A DNA stretch of 64,000 nucleotides from Streptomyces sp. APSN-46.1 (GTDB lineage Bacteria; Actinomycetota; Actinomycetes; Streptomycetales; Streptomycetaceae). The stretch covers positions 310,001-374,000 of the forward strand of contig NZ_JALGRF010000001.1 of assembly GCF_022815725.1 (NCBI RefSeq), in the 5' to 3' direction. Both the position numbers and the translations under genes were made by a program. A model generated the notes under the pieces. The model was not told the origin of the DNA, made no database searches, and worked only from the letters and a program-made list of their open reading frames with translations. Positions 46,715 to 55,668 of the stretch are shown piece after piece. Position 1 is the first letter of the stretch. Each line of letters starts with the position of its first letter.

Positions 46715-48064
46715 GTGGGACATCTGCTGGTTATCGAGAGCTGGGTGGGGTCGATGAGCAGGCTGCTGCCCAGGGCGATCCGCGAAGGCGGGCACGAGTT
46801 CACCTTCGTCACCCGGGACCTGCACCACTATCTGCGTGCCGCCCCCGCCGATGGTCCGCATCCGCTGCTCGCGGCGCACAACGTCATCACCGCGGACACC
46901 AACGACATCGACACGCTGCTGCCTCGCCTGGATCGGCTGCACGGGGTGTTCGCCTTCGACGGGGTCGTCTCCTCCTGCGACTACTACCTGCCGGCGGTGG
47001 CCCGCACCGCCGAGCGGCTGGGCCTGCCGGGACCCACCGCCGAAGCGGTCCGGGCGGCGTGCCGCAAGGACCTGACCCGTCGGCAGCTGGCGGAGGCCGG
47101 GGTGTCCGGTCCTCACTTCGCGGTCTGCGGGGATCCGGTGCAGGCGGCGGCCGCCGCACGAGAGATCGGCTACCCGCTGGTCGTGAAGCCGGTGGACCTC
47201 TGCGGCGGGATGCTGGTCCGCGAGGTCCGCGACGCGCGGGAACTGGAACTGGCCTGCCGGGCGCTGTCCGAGTTCCCGCTCAACGCGCGCGGCCAGGACC
47301 GCAGCCCCGTCTTCCTCCTCGAAGAGCTCCTCACCGGCCCCGAAGTCAGCGTCGAGACCGTCTCGTTCGACGGTGCCACGCACGTCGTGGGCGTCACGGA
47401 CAAGAGCATCGGCGGGGCGCCCGCCTTCATCGAGACCGGCCACATGTTCCCGGCGGCCATCGGCCCGGCGCAGGCGGGGGATGCCGCCGAGACCGCCGTA
47501 CAGGCCATCAAGGCCCTCGGACTGGACCAGGTGGTCTGCCACACCGAGATCAAGCTGACTCCCGCCGGACCCAAGGTGGTCGAGGTCAACCCCCGGCCGG
47601 CGGGCAACCGGATCACCGAACTGGTCCGCCATGTCACGGGCGTCGACCTCGCCGCCGCCTGCGTGGACGTCGCCCTCGGCCGCACCCCGGATCTCACCTC
47701 GCGACCGACCGGCGTACGCAGCGCCGCCATCGCCTTCCTGCTGCCCGAAGCCTCCGGCATCCTCACCGGCATCGAGGGCGCGGACGGCGTCCGCGACCAG
47801 CCCGAGGTACTGGAGATCACCCTCGCCGAGCCGGGACGCACCGTACGAGCCGCCACCAGTAACAACGAATACCTCGGCCATGTCATGACCGCCGACACCG
47901 AGGGCGGCGACGCGCGTCGCAGCGCCGAGCGGCTGCTCGCCCACCTGCGCCCCACGTATGAAGACTGCGCGGCTGAAGAGTGCGCGGCAGAAGGGCGCGC
48001 GGCTGAAGGGCGCGCGGCTGAAGAGTGTTCGACCGAGCTGTCCGAGGCGGCGGTGTCCGCGTGA
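46715..48064 (+). CDS. ATP-grasp ligase, first gene of a zinc-linked biosynthetic operon
   Basis: A 449-residue ATP-grasp enzyme, which should activate a carboxylate and join it to an amine. The fold is seen in YPLVVKPVDLCGGMLV, FLLEELLTGPEVSVETVSFDG, and the Mg-site strand VVEVNPRPAGNRITELV near residue 290. GTG 46715 has AGAGGAAG before it. The last 30 residues hold four 5-residue repeats with Cys and Glu (CAAEE, CAAEG, RAAEG, RAAEE), encoded by a 15-bp repeat; three Cys lie in this tail. The DUF364 gene overlaps its stop (GTGA). Confidence 0.88.
   Translation: MGHLLVIESWVGSMSRLLPRAIREGGHEFTFVTRDLHHYLRAAPADGPHPLLAAHNVITADTNDIDTLLPRLDRLHGVFAFDGVVSSCDYYLPAVARTAERLGLPGPTAEAVRAACRKDLTRRQLAEAGVSGPHFAVCGDPVQAAAAAREIGYPLVVKPVDLCGGMLVREVRDARELELACRALSEFPLNARGQDRSPVFLLEELLTGPEVSVETVSFDGATHVVGVTDKSIGGAPAFIETGHMFPAAIGPAQAGDAAETAVQAIKALGLDQVVCHTEIKLTPAGPKVVEVNPRPAGNRITELVRHVTGVDLAAACVDVALGRTPDLTSRPTGVRSAAIAFLLPEASGILTGIEGADGVRDQPEVLEITLAEPGRTVRAATSNNEYLGHVMTADTEGGDARRSAERLLAHLRPTYEDCAAEECAAEGRAAEGRAAEECSTELSEAAVSA
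47966..48025 (+). repeat. Four 15-bp coding tandem repeats
   Basis: Units at 47966, 47981, 47996 and 48011 encode CAAEE, CAAEG, RAAEG and RAAEE in the ATP-grasp C-terminus. Copy number can change by slippage without breaking the frame. Confidence 0.85.
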
Positions 48065-48897
48065 CCGCACCCGCCCCGCACGCGCCCTGCATCCGCACGG
48101 TCGACCAGCTCATCGAAAGCGTCCGCTCCGGCGGCCATGGCCTCGACCCGGCCCAGGAGCGCATCACGCTCGCCTTCACCACCGCCCAGGCGGTGCGCCA
48201 CGAAGGCCGCTCCCACTGCTACCGCAACGAGGTCCTCAGCCTGCGCTTGGCCGCGGCCGTCGGATCCTGCGCCGTGGAGCCGGGCGCACTGCCCGCGGCG
48301 GCGCTCGACGACTGCGTCGGCACCACCGTGGCCGAGCTGCTCGGCCACCCGCTGCTGCCCGTGCGGATCGCCGCGCTCGACGCCTACCTGATGCACGCAC
48401 GACCGCACACCCCCGAGCACGGGGCCCGGCCCTACACGGTGCCGGCCGGCAGCTCGCTCCAACGGTCCCAGGCCCGGGCCGGGGCGGTCGTCGACCTGCT
48501 GCCGACAGCCCGGCGGCCGCGATCGGTGCTGGTCATCGGCGTCGTCAACTCCCTCCTGGAACAGCTGCGCGCCCGCGGTGTCCGCTACGTGCCCTGCGAC
48601 CTCAAGGGCGGCGCCACCGAGTGGGGGGAGCCCGTCCGTACGGACGCCCTCGCCGAGCTGGAGCGCTGCGACGCGATCCTCGCCTCCGGCATGACCCTCG
48701 GGAACGGCACCTTCCAGCCGCTGCTCGACCATGCCGCGACTACCGGCAAACCCCTCGTCATGTTCGCGCAGACCGGCAGCGCCGTCCTGCCACGCTTCCT
48801 CGGAGCCGGGGTGAGCGCCGTGTCCGCCGAGCCGTACCCCTTCTTCTGGCTCGACGGCGGCCCCGGAGTCATCCATCGCTACGGAGGCGCCCGATGA
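48061..48897 (+). CDS. DUF364/DUF4213 protein (enolase-like plus Rossmann-like, putative heavy-metal chelation domain)
   Basis: A 278-residue protein. Residues 1-110 match an enolase-N-like DUF4213 part (DCVGTTVAELLGHPLLPVR then IAALDAYLM), and the C-half is a Rossmann-like DUF364 part (VLVIGVVNSLLEQLRARGV, CDAILASGMTLGNGTFQPLLDH). The family was described as a possible heavy-metal chelation protein from structure only; no reaction is known. GTG 48061 overlaps the ATP-grasp stop by 4 bp, and the PLP enzyme follows with an ATGA overlap. In this operon it is a candidate for a new biosynthetic step. Confidence 0.8.
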   Translation: MTAPAPHAPCIRTVDQLIESVRSGGHGLDPAQERITLAFTTAQAVRHEGRSHCYRNEVLSLRLAAAVGSCAVEPGALPAAALDDCVGTTVAELLGHPLLPVRIAALDAYLMHARPHTPEHGARPYTVPAGSSLQRSQARAGAVVDLLPTARRPRSVLVIGVVNSLLEQLRARGVRYVPCDLKGGATEWGEPVRTDALAELERCDAILASGMTLGNGTFQPLLDHAATTGKPLVMFAQTGSAVLPRFLGAGVSAVSAEPYPFFWLDGGPGVIHRYGGAR

Positions 48898-50015
48898 CCA
48901 CCGCACCCCTGCTGCATCGCTCGTCGGCCGGTGTCGCCAACCCCGACCTGCTGCCGCTGATCGGCCGCACCCCGCTGGCCAGGGTCCGCACCGAACTTCC
49001 GTACCCCCACCCCGGTTTCTGGGCGAAGCTCGAATGCCTCGGCGCCGGCGGGATGAAGGCCCGGGCCGCCGTCTCCATGCTCCTCGGCGCCCGGCGGCGC
49101 GGCGATCTGAGCCCCGGCGCCCCCGTGGTCGAGTCGACCTCGGGCACGCTCGGCATCGGCCTCGCCTTCGCCGGCCAGGCCCTCGGCCACCCCGTCGTCC
49201 TCGTCGGCGACGCCGAACTCGAACCGTCCATGCGCCAGTTGCTGCGCACGTACGGTGCCCAGCTGGAGCTCGTCGACCGGCCCGCTCCCGAGGGCGGCTG
49301 GCAGGCCGCCCGCATCGGGAGGCTGCGTGAAGTCCTGCGACGGATGCCGGAGGCCTACTGGCCCGACCAGTACAACAACCCCGACAACGCGGCCGGCTAT
49401 CTGCCGATGGCGGCCGAACTGTGCGGTCAGCTCGACGACTTGGACATCCTGGTGTGCAGTGTCGGCACCGGCGGCCACAGCTCCGGGCTGATCGGCCCGC
49501 TGCGGCGCCGCTGGCCGCGGCTGAAGGTGATCGGCGTCGACTCCATCGGCTCGACCATCTTCGGGCAGCCCGCCCGCCCTCGCCTGATGCGCGGACTCGG
49601 CAGCAGCATCCACCCCCGCAACGTGGCGTACGACGCCTTCGACGAGGTGCACTGGGTCGGCCCGGCCGAAGCCGTCGACGCCTGCCGCAGGCTCGCCCGC
49701 GGCAGCTTCGTCAGCGGTGGCTGGAGCACCGGAGCCGTCGCCCTCGTATCCGCGTGGGCGGCCCGCGTGGAAGCGGGCGCCGTCGTCGCGACCGTCTTCC
49801 CCGACGGCCCGCACCGCTACCTCGGCACGGTCTACGACGACGACTTCTGCCACGCCCACGGCCTGGACCGGGCCGAACTCGCCGTCCGCCCACTGGAGAT
49901 CCCGTACCCGCAGGCGGCCGAGGTCGCCGGCTGGGCCCGCTGCCGCACCGTGGTCGATCCGGCGCCGGCCGCCCGTCCCCGAGTTCCCGCGCCCGCCCGG
50001 GGCGGTGCCGCATGA
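48894..50015 (+). CDS. PLP enzyme of the cysteine-synthase fold
   Basis: A 373-residue fold-type II PLP enzyme. GRTPLARVRTELP starts the core, and the PLP lysine is in GAGGMKARAAVS near residue 55. The usual SGNTG loop is STSGTLGIGLAFAG, so the Asn is Thr. VCSVGTGGHSSGLIGPL is the phosphate-binding loop. This family replaces the beta group of serine derivatives; relatives make cysteine, 2,3-diaminopropionate or amino-acid adducts (as SbnA in staphyloferrin B). The Asn change and tail suggest a different nucleophile. It is coupled both ways by 4-bp overlaps. Confidence 0.87.
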   Translation: MTTAPLLHRSSAGVANPDLLPLIGRTPLARVRTELPYPHPGFWAKLECLGAGGMKARAAVSMLLGARRRGDLSPGAPVVESTSGTLGIGLAFAGQALGHPVVLVGDAELEPSMRQLLRTYGAQLELVDRPAPEGGWQAARIGRLREVLRRMPEAYWPDQYNNPDNAAGYLPMAAELCGQLDDLDILVCSVGTGGHSSGLIGPLRRRWPRLKVIGVDSIGSTIFGQPARPRLMRGLGSSIHPRNVAYDAFDEVHWVGPAEAVDACRRLARGSFVSGGWSTGAVALVSAWAARVEAGAVVATVFPDGPHRYLGTVYDDDFCHAHGLDRAELAVRPLEIPYPQAAEVAGWARCRTVVDPAPAARPRVPAPARGGAA

Positions 50016-51061
50016 AGCTCACCTGGCACACCGCCGCACTCGAACTGGCCGAACCGCTACGCATCTCCCGCTCGGTGATGGCCCGCCGCGACGCCGTCTG
50101 GGTCACGATCGAACACGGCGGACTGCGCGGCTGGGGCGAGGCCGTCAGCAGCGACTACCTCGGACTGCCGACCGACCGGATCCTGCGGCATCTCGCGTCC
50201 TCGCGGCCGCGCGTCGAACGCTTCCCCGACCCCGAGACGGCCTGGGACGAATACGCCGCCTGGACACCGGAGACGCTCCCCGCCGGTGTCCTGGCCGCGA
50301 TCGAGGCCGCCCTGCTCGATCTGGTCGGCAAGCGCGCCGGCCAGGCCGCCCACGAGCTGCTGGGCACGCATGCCGCGCCGGCCGCCGCGACCGCCCGTAC
50401 GATCGGCATCGCCCCGCCCGTGGCAGCTGCCGCGCAGGCCGCACGCCTCGCGATGAGCGGCTTCACCACCCTGAAGGTCAAGGCCGGATCCCCCGACCCG
50501 GCGGCGGACCTCGCCCGGGTGGAGGCCGTACGCACCGGAGCCCCCGAGGCGAGCCTGCTGCTCGACCCCAACGGGGCGTGGACCGAACGCCAGGCCCTCG
50601 ACCTGCTCCCGCGCTTCGCCGAGCTCGGCGTCACCGCCGTGGAGCAGCCGATCGCGCCGGGCCGCCCCGACGCCCTCGCCCGCGTGGCGAAGGACTCCCC
50701 GGTCCCCGTCATCGCCGACGAGGACGCCGTCTCCTACGAGGACGCCGTCGCACTCGCCGGACAGGTACACGGAGTCAACGTCAAACTGGCCAAATGCGGC
50801 GGGGTACGGGCCGCGCTGCGCATCCACGACGCCTTGCGCGGCAGCGGCACCGACCTCATGCTCGGCTGCCTCACCGCCAGCTCGCTCGGCATCGCCCCCG
50901 CCGTGCACCTCGCCGACCGGGCCCGCTGGGTGGACCTCGACGGCCACCTCCTGCTCGCCGACGACCCGTGGACCGGCATCGGCGGCACCGACGGTACCGT
51001 ACGGGCCGCGAACCGAGCCGGTCTGGGCGTCAGACGCGCCCGTGTGGAGGCCGAACAGTGA
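50012..51061 (+). CDS. Enolase-superfamily racemase, dipeptide-epimerase-like
   Basis: A 349-residue enzyme of the muconate-lactonising subgroup. The catalytic Lys motif is TLKVKAG near residue 155, the metal ligands are in LLLDPNGAW, AVEQPI and VIADEDA, and the second Lys in VNVKLAKCGG. Closest in pattern to L-Ala-D/L-Glu epimerases, which invert one stereocentre of a dipeptide. It follows the PLP gene with a 4-bp overlap (ATGA). It probably sets the stereochemistry of the ligated product made by the ATP-grasp enzyme. Confidence 0.85.
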   Translation: MKLTWHTAALELAEPLRISRSVMARRDAVWVTIEHGGLRGWGEAVSSDYLGLPTDRILRHLASSRPRVERFPDPETAWDEYAAWTPETLPAGVLAAIEAALLDLVGKRAGQAAHELLGTHAAPAAATARTIGIAPPVAAAAQAARLAMSGFTTLKVKAGSPDPAADLARVEAVRTGAPEASLLLDPNGAWTERQALDLLPRFAELGVTAVEQPIAPGRPDALARVAKDSPVPVIADEDAVSYEDAVALAGQVHGVNVKLAKCGGVRAALRIHDALRGSGTDLMLGCLTASSLGIAPAVHLADRARWVDLDGHLLLADDPWTGIGGTDGTVRAANRAGLGVRRARVEAEQ

Positions 51062-52350
51062 GAACCCTCGCCGCCGTACGGAGCTTTCCGCTCACCGTGC
51101 GCCTCCTCCTCGTCAACCAGCTCGGCGTCAACACCGGCTTCTACCTGCTGATTCCGTACCTCGCCAGCCACCTCACCGACGACCTCGGCCTGTCGGCGGC
51201 CGTCGTCGGCACGGTCCTGGGTCTACGCAACCTCAGCCAGCAGGGCCTGTTCCTCATCGGCGGCTCGGCCGCCGACCGGCTCGGCGCCCGCGGTGTGATC
51301 ATCGCCGGCTGCGCCCTGCGCACCGTGGGATTCGCCCTGTTCGCACTGGGCGACGCACTGCCGCTGCTGCTCGCCGCGGCCGTACTCAGCGGGCTGGCCG
51401 GCGCCCTGTTCAACCCCGCCGTGCGGACGTACGTCGCGCAGGAGGCGGGGGAGCGCAAGGCGGAGGCCTTCGCGCTGTTCAACGTCTTCGCCACCACCGG
51501 TGCGCTGCTCGGCCCCCTCCTCGGAAGCCTTCTGCTGCTCGTGGACTTCAGGGCGGCCGCCGTCACCGCGGCCGGCGTCTTCGCCGTCCTCACCCTCGCG
51601 CAGCTGCTGGCGCTGCCCGCCCGCGAGGTACCGGCCCCCGACACCGGGCTGCTCGGCGACTGGCGCGAAGTGGCCGGAAACCACCGGTTCCTGGCGTTTT
51701 CCCTCGCCATGGTCGGCATGTACGGCCTGGAGAGCCAGTTGTACCTGCTCCTGCCGCACGCGGCGGCCCGGGCCTCCGGCTGGGACGGCTCGATCGGGCT
51801 GCTGTTCCTCTGCGGGACCCTCGCCAACATCCTCTTCCAGCTGCGCATCACCCGTGCCCTGGGCGCCAGGGGGAGCCGCGCCCGCTGGATCGCCACGGGC
51901 CTCGCGGTCATGGGCCTGGGCTTCGTCCCGCCGATGCTCGTGGCCGGCGCCGCCACCTCCCACCCGCCGTACCTGCTGGCGGTGCTCGCCGGAGCGCTGC
52001 TGCTCCAGCTCGGGTTGATGATCGCCCAGCCCTTCGTGATGGAGCTGATACCGGCCTTCGGCCGCGACGGCCTGACCGGCACCTCCTACGGCCTCTTCTA
52101 CGCGGTGTCCGGCGTGGCGGCCGCCGCCGGCAGCGCGGCGATCGGATGGGCCATGGACACCGGCGGGCACACCGGCCTGACCTGGCTGCCCTACGCCTGC
52201 TGCCTCGCCCTGGGCCTGGCCTCGGCCGCGGCCGTCGTACGGCTGCACCGCCGCGGCGCGCTGCCCGCCGACCCGGCCGTGCCCCTGGACCCCGCCCCGG
52301 ATCCCGCACCCCCATGCGCCAATGCCCGCTCCCGAAGCGAGGCCCGATGA
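51058..52350 (+). CDS. MFS exporter of the zinc-linked operon
   Basis: A 430-residue MFS protein with about twelve helices. LGLRNLSQQGLFLIGGSAADRLGARGVIIAG is the A-motif region; NPAVRTYVAQEAGERKAEAFALFNVFATTGALLGPLLGS follows. GTG 51058 overlaps the epimerase stop. MFS pumps export many metallophores, and this one sits among the biosynthetic genes, so secretion of the product is the likely role. The last 30 residues are Pro/Ala-rich. Confidence 0.86.
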   Translation: MRTLAAVRSFPLTVRLLLVNQLGVNTGFYLLIPYLASHLTDDLGLSAAVVGTVLGLRNLSQQGLFLIGGSAADRLGARGVIIAGCALRTVGFALFALGDALPLLLAAAVLSGLAGALFNPAVRTYVAQEAGERKAEAFALFNVFATTGALLGPLLGSLLLLVDFRAAAVTAAGVFAVLTLAQLLALPAREVPAPDTGLLGDWREVAGNHRFLAFSLAMVGMYGLESQLYLLLPHAAARASGWDGSIGLLFLCGTLANILFQLRITRALGARGSRARWIATGLAVMGLGFVPPMLVAGAATSHPPYLLAVLAGALLLQLGLMIAQPFVMELIPAFGRDGLTGTSYGLFYAVSGVAAAAGSAAIGWAMDTGGHTGLTWLPYACCLALGLASAAAVVRLHRRGALPADPAVPLDPAPDPAPPCANARSRSEAR

Positions 52351-53159
52351 CTGCCGGCAACCTCCTCACCGACCGTCCCGAGCTGTACGAAGTGCGCTTC
52401 CCCGACCCCGAACACCTCGCGGCCCGCTGGGCCGAGGACATCCTGCTCCGCCACGGCGCCGGCCCGCGCGTTCTCGACGTCGGCTGCGGCACCGGCCGGG
52501 ACGCAGCCTGGCTCCACCACCGGGCGGGCCGCGAGGTCACCGGCATCGACACCTCCGAAGCCATGCTGGCTCACGCCCGCAGCCACCATCCAGGCCCCGG
52601 CTACCGGCTCGCCGACATGCGGGACTTCGACCTCCAAGCCGCCGTCGACGCCATCGTCTGCCTGGACAGCGCCCTGCTCTACTGCCACACCAACGACGAC
52701 CTCACCGCATTTCTCGCCCGCTGCCGCGCCCACCTCACCCCTGGTGGCCTGCTCGTCGCCGAGATGCGCAACGGGGCCTTCTTCCTCGGCAACACCGAGC
52801 TGCTCGACGGCCCGCGCACCGCCACGCTCCCGTGGCACGGGATCACGTACACCTCCCGCACCACCCTGTACGTCGACCACGCCGCGCAGCTCCTGCGCCG
52901 CCGCCGGATCTGGACCGCCGACGACGGCTCACCACCGCAGGAGCAGCGTTCCGCCTGGCGGCTGCTCTTCCCGCAGGAGCTCCGGTACTTCCTGACCACC
53001 GCCGGGTTCGAGGTCCTGGCGCTCTACGACGGCCCCGGCCCGCGCACCGAACCCCCCTGGAGCGAAGGGCAGGCCCCGCGGCGGGCCGCGAACTCCGACC
53101 GCCTGCACCTCGTCGCCCGCCTCACGCCCCTTCACAGCAACGGAAGACAACACTCATGA
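52347..53159 (+). CDS. SAM-dependent methyltransferase
   Basis: A 270-residue class I methyltransferase. The SAM-binding glycine motif VLDVGCGTGRDAAWLHH is near residue 40, then an acidic strand (GIDTSEAMLAHA) and a proton-shuttle region (GGLLVAEMRNG). ATG 52347 overlaps the MFS stop (ATGA). It could N- or O-methylate the product and so tune metal affinity or export. Methyl acceptor not known. Confidence 0.87.
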   Translation: MTAGNLLTDRPELYEVRFPDPEHLAARWAEDILLRHGAGPRVLDVGCGTGRDAAWLHHRAGREVTGIDTSEAMLAHARSHHPGPGYRLADMRDFDLQAAVDAIVCLDSALLYCHTNDDLTAFLARCRAHLTPGGLLVAEMRNGAFFLGNTELLDGPRTATLPWHGITYTSRTTLYVDHAAQLLRRRRIWTADDGSPPQEQRSAWRLLFPQELRYFLTTAGFEVLALYDGPGPRTEPPWSEGQAPRRAANSDRLHLVARLTPLHSNGRQHS

Positions 53160-54724
53160 ACGACCAGTCCACAGGCCTCGCCCGAAGGGGTTTCATCATC
53201 GCCGGCAGCGCCACCGCGCTGGCCCTCGCCGCCGGGTGCGGCAGCGGCGGATCCACCCAGGCGGACGCCGAGAACGCGGGGTCCGGCACCCCCAAGTCCG
53301 GCGGCCGGCTGCGCGCGGCCTTCGCGGGCGGCGGCGCCAACGAGACCCTCGACCCGCATGCCGCCAACCTGTTCGTCGACGCGGCGCGTGCCAAGGCGCT
53401 CTTCGACAAGCTCGCCGACTTCGGCGCCGATCTGGCCCCGGTTCCCCGGCTCGCCGAACGGTGGGAACCGGGCGAGACCCTCGACACCTGGCGGATCACC
53501 CTGCGCAAGGCCGCCTTCCACGACGGCAGGCCGGTCACGGCCGAGGACGTCCTCTACAGCTACCGCAGGATCGCCGACCCGAAGGGCACGTTCCGGGCCA
53601 AGGCCTCGCTCGAACCCATCGATCTCGGGGCGAGCCGGGCCGTGGACGCCTCGACCGTCGAGTTCAAGCTCAAGCGCCCGTACGCCGAATTCCCCAACGT
53701 ACTCGCCGCCTTCGGCGCGTACATCGTCCCCAAGGACGCCGCCTCCTTCGAGCAGCCCGTCGGGTCGGGCCCGTTCCGCTTCGTGTCCTTCAAGCCCGGC
53801 AGTTCCCTCGTGGTCAAGCGCAACCCGGACTACTGGGAGGGCGCACCCCACCTCGACGAGCTGGAATTTGTCGTGGCCACCGAGGAATCGGCGCGTGTGA
53901 GCGCGCTGCTCGGCGGTCAGGTCGCATACGCCCACGAACTGAACCCGGCCACCGCCCGCGCCCACGAGGGCAAGGGACGGATCAACGTCATACGGCTCCC
54001 GGGCAGCGCCATGCAGGGCTTCGTCATGAAGACCGACCGCCCGCCGTTCGACGACAAGCGGGTCCGCCAGGCGTTCTTCCTCATCGCCGACCGCAAAGAA
54101 CTCGTCGACGGCGCCCTCTCCGGCGCGGGCGAGATCGGCAACGACCTCTTCGGCAAGGGCTGCCAGTACTACGCGAGCGGCCTGCCGCAGCGCACGCAGG
54201 ACCTGGAGCGGGCCCGCGCGCTGCTGAAGGAGGCCGGAGCCGAGGGACTGAAGGTCACCCTCGACACCGCCCCCGCGGCCACCGGCTTCATCGAGGCCGC
54301 CGGCATCTTCAAGGAGCAGGCGGCGAAGGCCGGAGTCACCGTCGAGGTCAAGGTCGGCAACAAGGACACGTACTGGAAGGACATCCTGTCCGCCGGAACC
54401 TTCGCCTCCTACCGGTCCGGCGCCATGCCCATCGAGTCCCACATCTCCCAGCGGCTGCTGACCGGCTCCACCACCAACGCCACCAAGTGGCAGCAGAAGG
54501 ACTTCGACGACCTGTACCAGCAGGCCCAGTCCACCCGCGACGAGAAGGAACGCGCCGCCCTCTACGAGAGGATGCAGCGCCGGCTGTACGACGAGGGCGG
54601 CTTCCTGATCTGGGGCTTCGCCGACTGGATCGTGGCCACGGCGCCCACGGTGCGCGGAGTGTCGAAGGAGGCCCCCGCCAATACCCTCGACTGGGCCCGC
54701 TTCGACAAGATCTGGCTCGCGTGA
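53156..54724 (+). CDS. ABC solute-binding lipoprotein, peptide/nickel family 5
   Basis: A 522-residue binding protein. The N-terminus ARRGFIIAG fits a twin-arginine-type signal and LALAAGC is the lipobox at residue 26, so it is exported and lipid-anchored. The mature body is SBP family 5 (WRITLRKAAFHDGRPVTAEDVLYSYRRI, VGSGPFRF, PDYWEGAPHLDELEF). Family 5 includes binding proteins for peptides, nickel and metallophores (CntA/NikA types). ATG 53156 overlaps the methyltransferase stop. It should capture the loaded metallophore. Confidence 0.9.
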   Translation: MNDQSTGLARRGFIIAGSATALALAAGCGSGGSTQADAENAGSGTPKSGGRLRAAFAGGGANETLDPHAANLFVDAARAKALFDKLADFGADLAPVPRLAERWEPGETLDTWRITLRKAAFHDGRPVTAEDVLYSYRRIADPKGTFRAKASLEPIDLGASRAVDASTVEFKLKRPYAEFPNVLAAFGAYIVPKDAASFEQPVGSGPFRFVSFKPGSSLVVKRNPDYWEGAPHLDELEFVVATEESARVSALLGGQVAYAHELNPATARAHEGKGRINVIRLPGSAMQGFVMKTDRPPFDDKRVRQAFFLIADRKELVDGALSGAGEIGNDLFGKGCQYYASGLPQRTQDLERARALLKEAGAEGLKVTLDTAPAATGFIEAAGIFKEQAAKAGVTVEVKVGNKDTYWKDILSAGTFASYRSGAMPIESHISQRLLTGSTTNATKWQQKDFDDLYQQAQSTRDEKERAALYERMQRRLYDEGGFLIWGFADWIVATAPTVRGVSKEAPANTLDWARFDKIWLA

Positions 54725-55668
54725 GGCTCCACCTGTCATGGGTCGGCCGCCGCCTGCTCCTCGGTCTGGGGCAGACGGCGGCCGTCGTCCTGTTCATCTT
54801 CGTGCTCACCGAGGCGCTGCCCGGTGACGCGGCGGTCGCGCTCGCCGGGGACCAGCCCGACCCGGAGCGGATCGCCCGCATCCGCGAGGCCATGGGGCTG
54901 GACCGGCCGGCTCCCGAACGCTTCCTGGAGTGGGCCACCGGCATGCTGCACGGTGACCTCGGCACCTCCGTGGTCACCGGCCGCCCCGTCACCGGCTACC
55001 TGGCGGCCGGACTCGGCCCCACCCTGCTCCTCGCCGCCGCCACCCTCGCACTGCTGGTCCCGCTCTCCGTCGGCCTCGGCGTCCTGGCGGCCCGCCGCGA
55101 GGGGAGCCCGCTGGACCGGGCCGTCAGCGCCGTGACACTGGCCGTGCACGCCGTTCCGGAATTCGCCTTCGGGGTGCTGCTGGCCGTCGTGTTCGGACTG
55201 TGGCTCGGCTGGCTGCCGCCCACCGCCGTCGGCACGGACCCCTTCTCCGAACCCGCCGTCCTCGTCCTGCCGGTCCTCGTCCTGCTGTCCCGGCCCGTGT
55301 GCACCATCAGTCGCCTGGTGCGCGCGGGGATGATCGATGCGATGGCCGCGCCCTACGTCGCCCAGGCGCGCCGCTACGGCCTCTCCGGCTCCCGTATCCG
55401 CTGGGCCCACGCCCTGCCCAACGCCCTGGCGCCGGCCACCCAGCAACTGGCCCGCACCTGCGACTGGCTGCTGAGCGGAGTGATCGTCGTGGAGGCCCTG
55501 TTCGCCGTACCGGGCCTGGGCACCGTACTGATCGAGGCGGTCGCCGCCCGCGATGTGCCCGTCGTGCAGGGCATGGCGGTCGTCTTCGGCGTCGTCACCG
55601 TGCTGGTCAACCTCGCCGCCGACCTGGTCGCGCGCCGCTTCGCCCCACGCTCGGAGGTGGCGGCGTGA
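54721..55668 (+). CDS. ABC permease, peptide/nickel (DppB/NikB-like)
   Basis: A 315-residue permease with six helices. ALPGDAAVALAGDQPDPERIARIREAMGLDRP is the characteristic N-terminal loop of DppB-type permeases, and ARRYGLSGSRIRWAHALPNALAPATQQLA is the EAA loop. GTG 54721 overlaps the binding-protein stop. It forms the channel with the next permease. Confidence 0.9.
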   Translation: MRLHLSWVGRRLLLGLGQTAAVVLFIFVLTEALPGDAAVALAGDQPDPERIARIREAMGLDRPAPERFLEWATGMLHGDLGTSVVTGRPVTGYLAAGLGPTLLLAAATLALLVPLSVGLGVLAARREGSPLDRAVSAVTLAVHAVPEFAFGVLLAVVFGLWLGWLPPTAVGTDPFSEPAVLVLPVLVLLSRPVCTISRLVRAGMIDAMAAPYVAQARRYGLSGSRIRWAHALPNALAPATQQLARTCDWLLSGVIVVEALFAVPGLGTVLIEAVAARDVPVVQGMAVVFGVVTVLVNLAADLVARRFAPRSEVAA

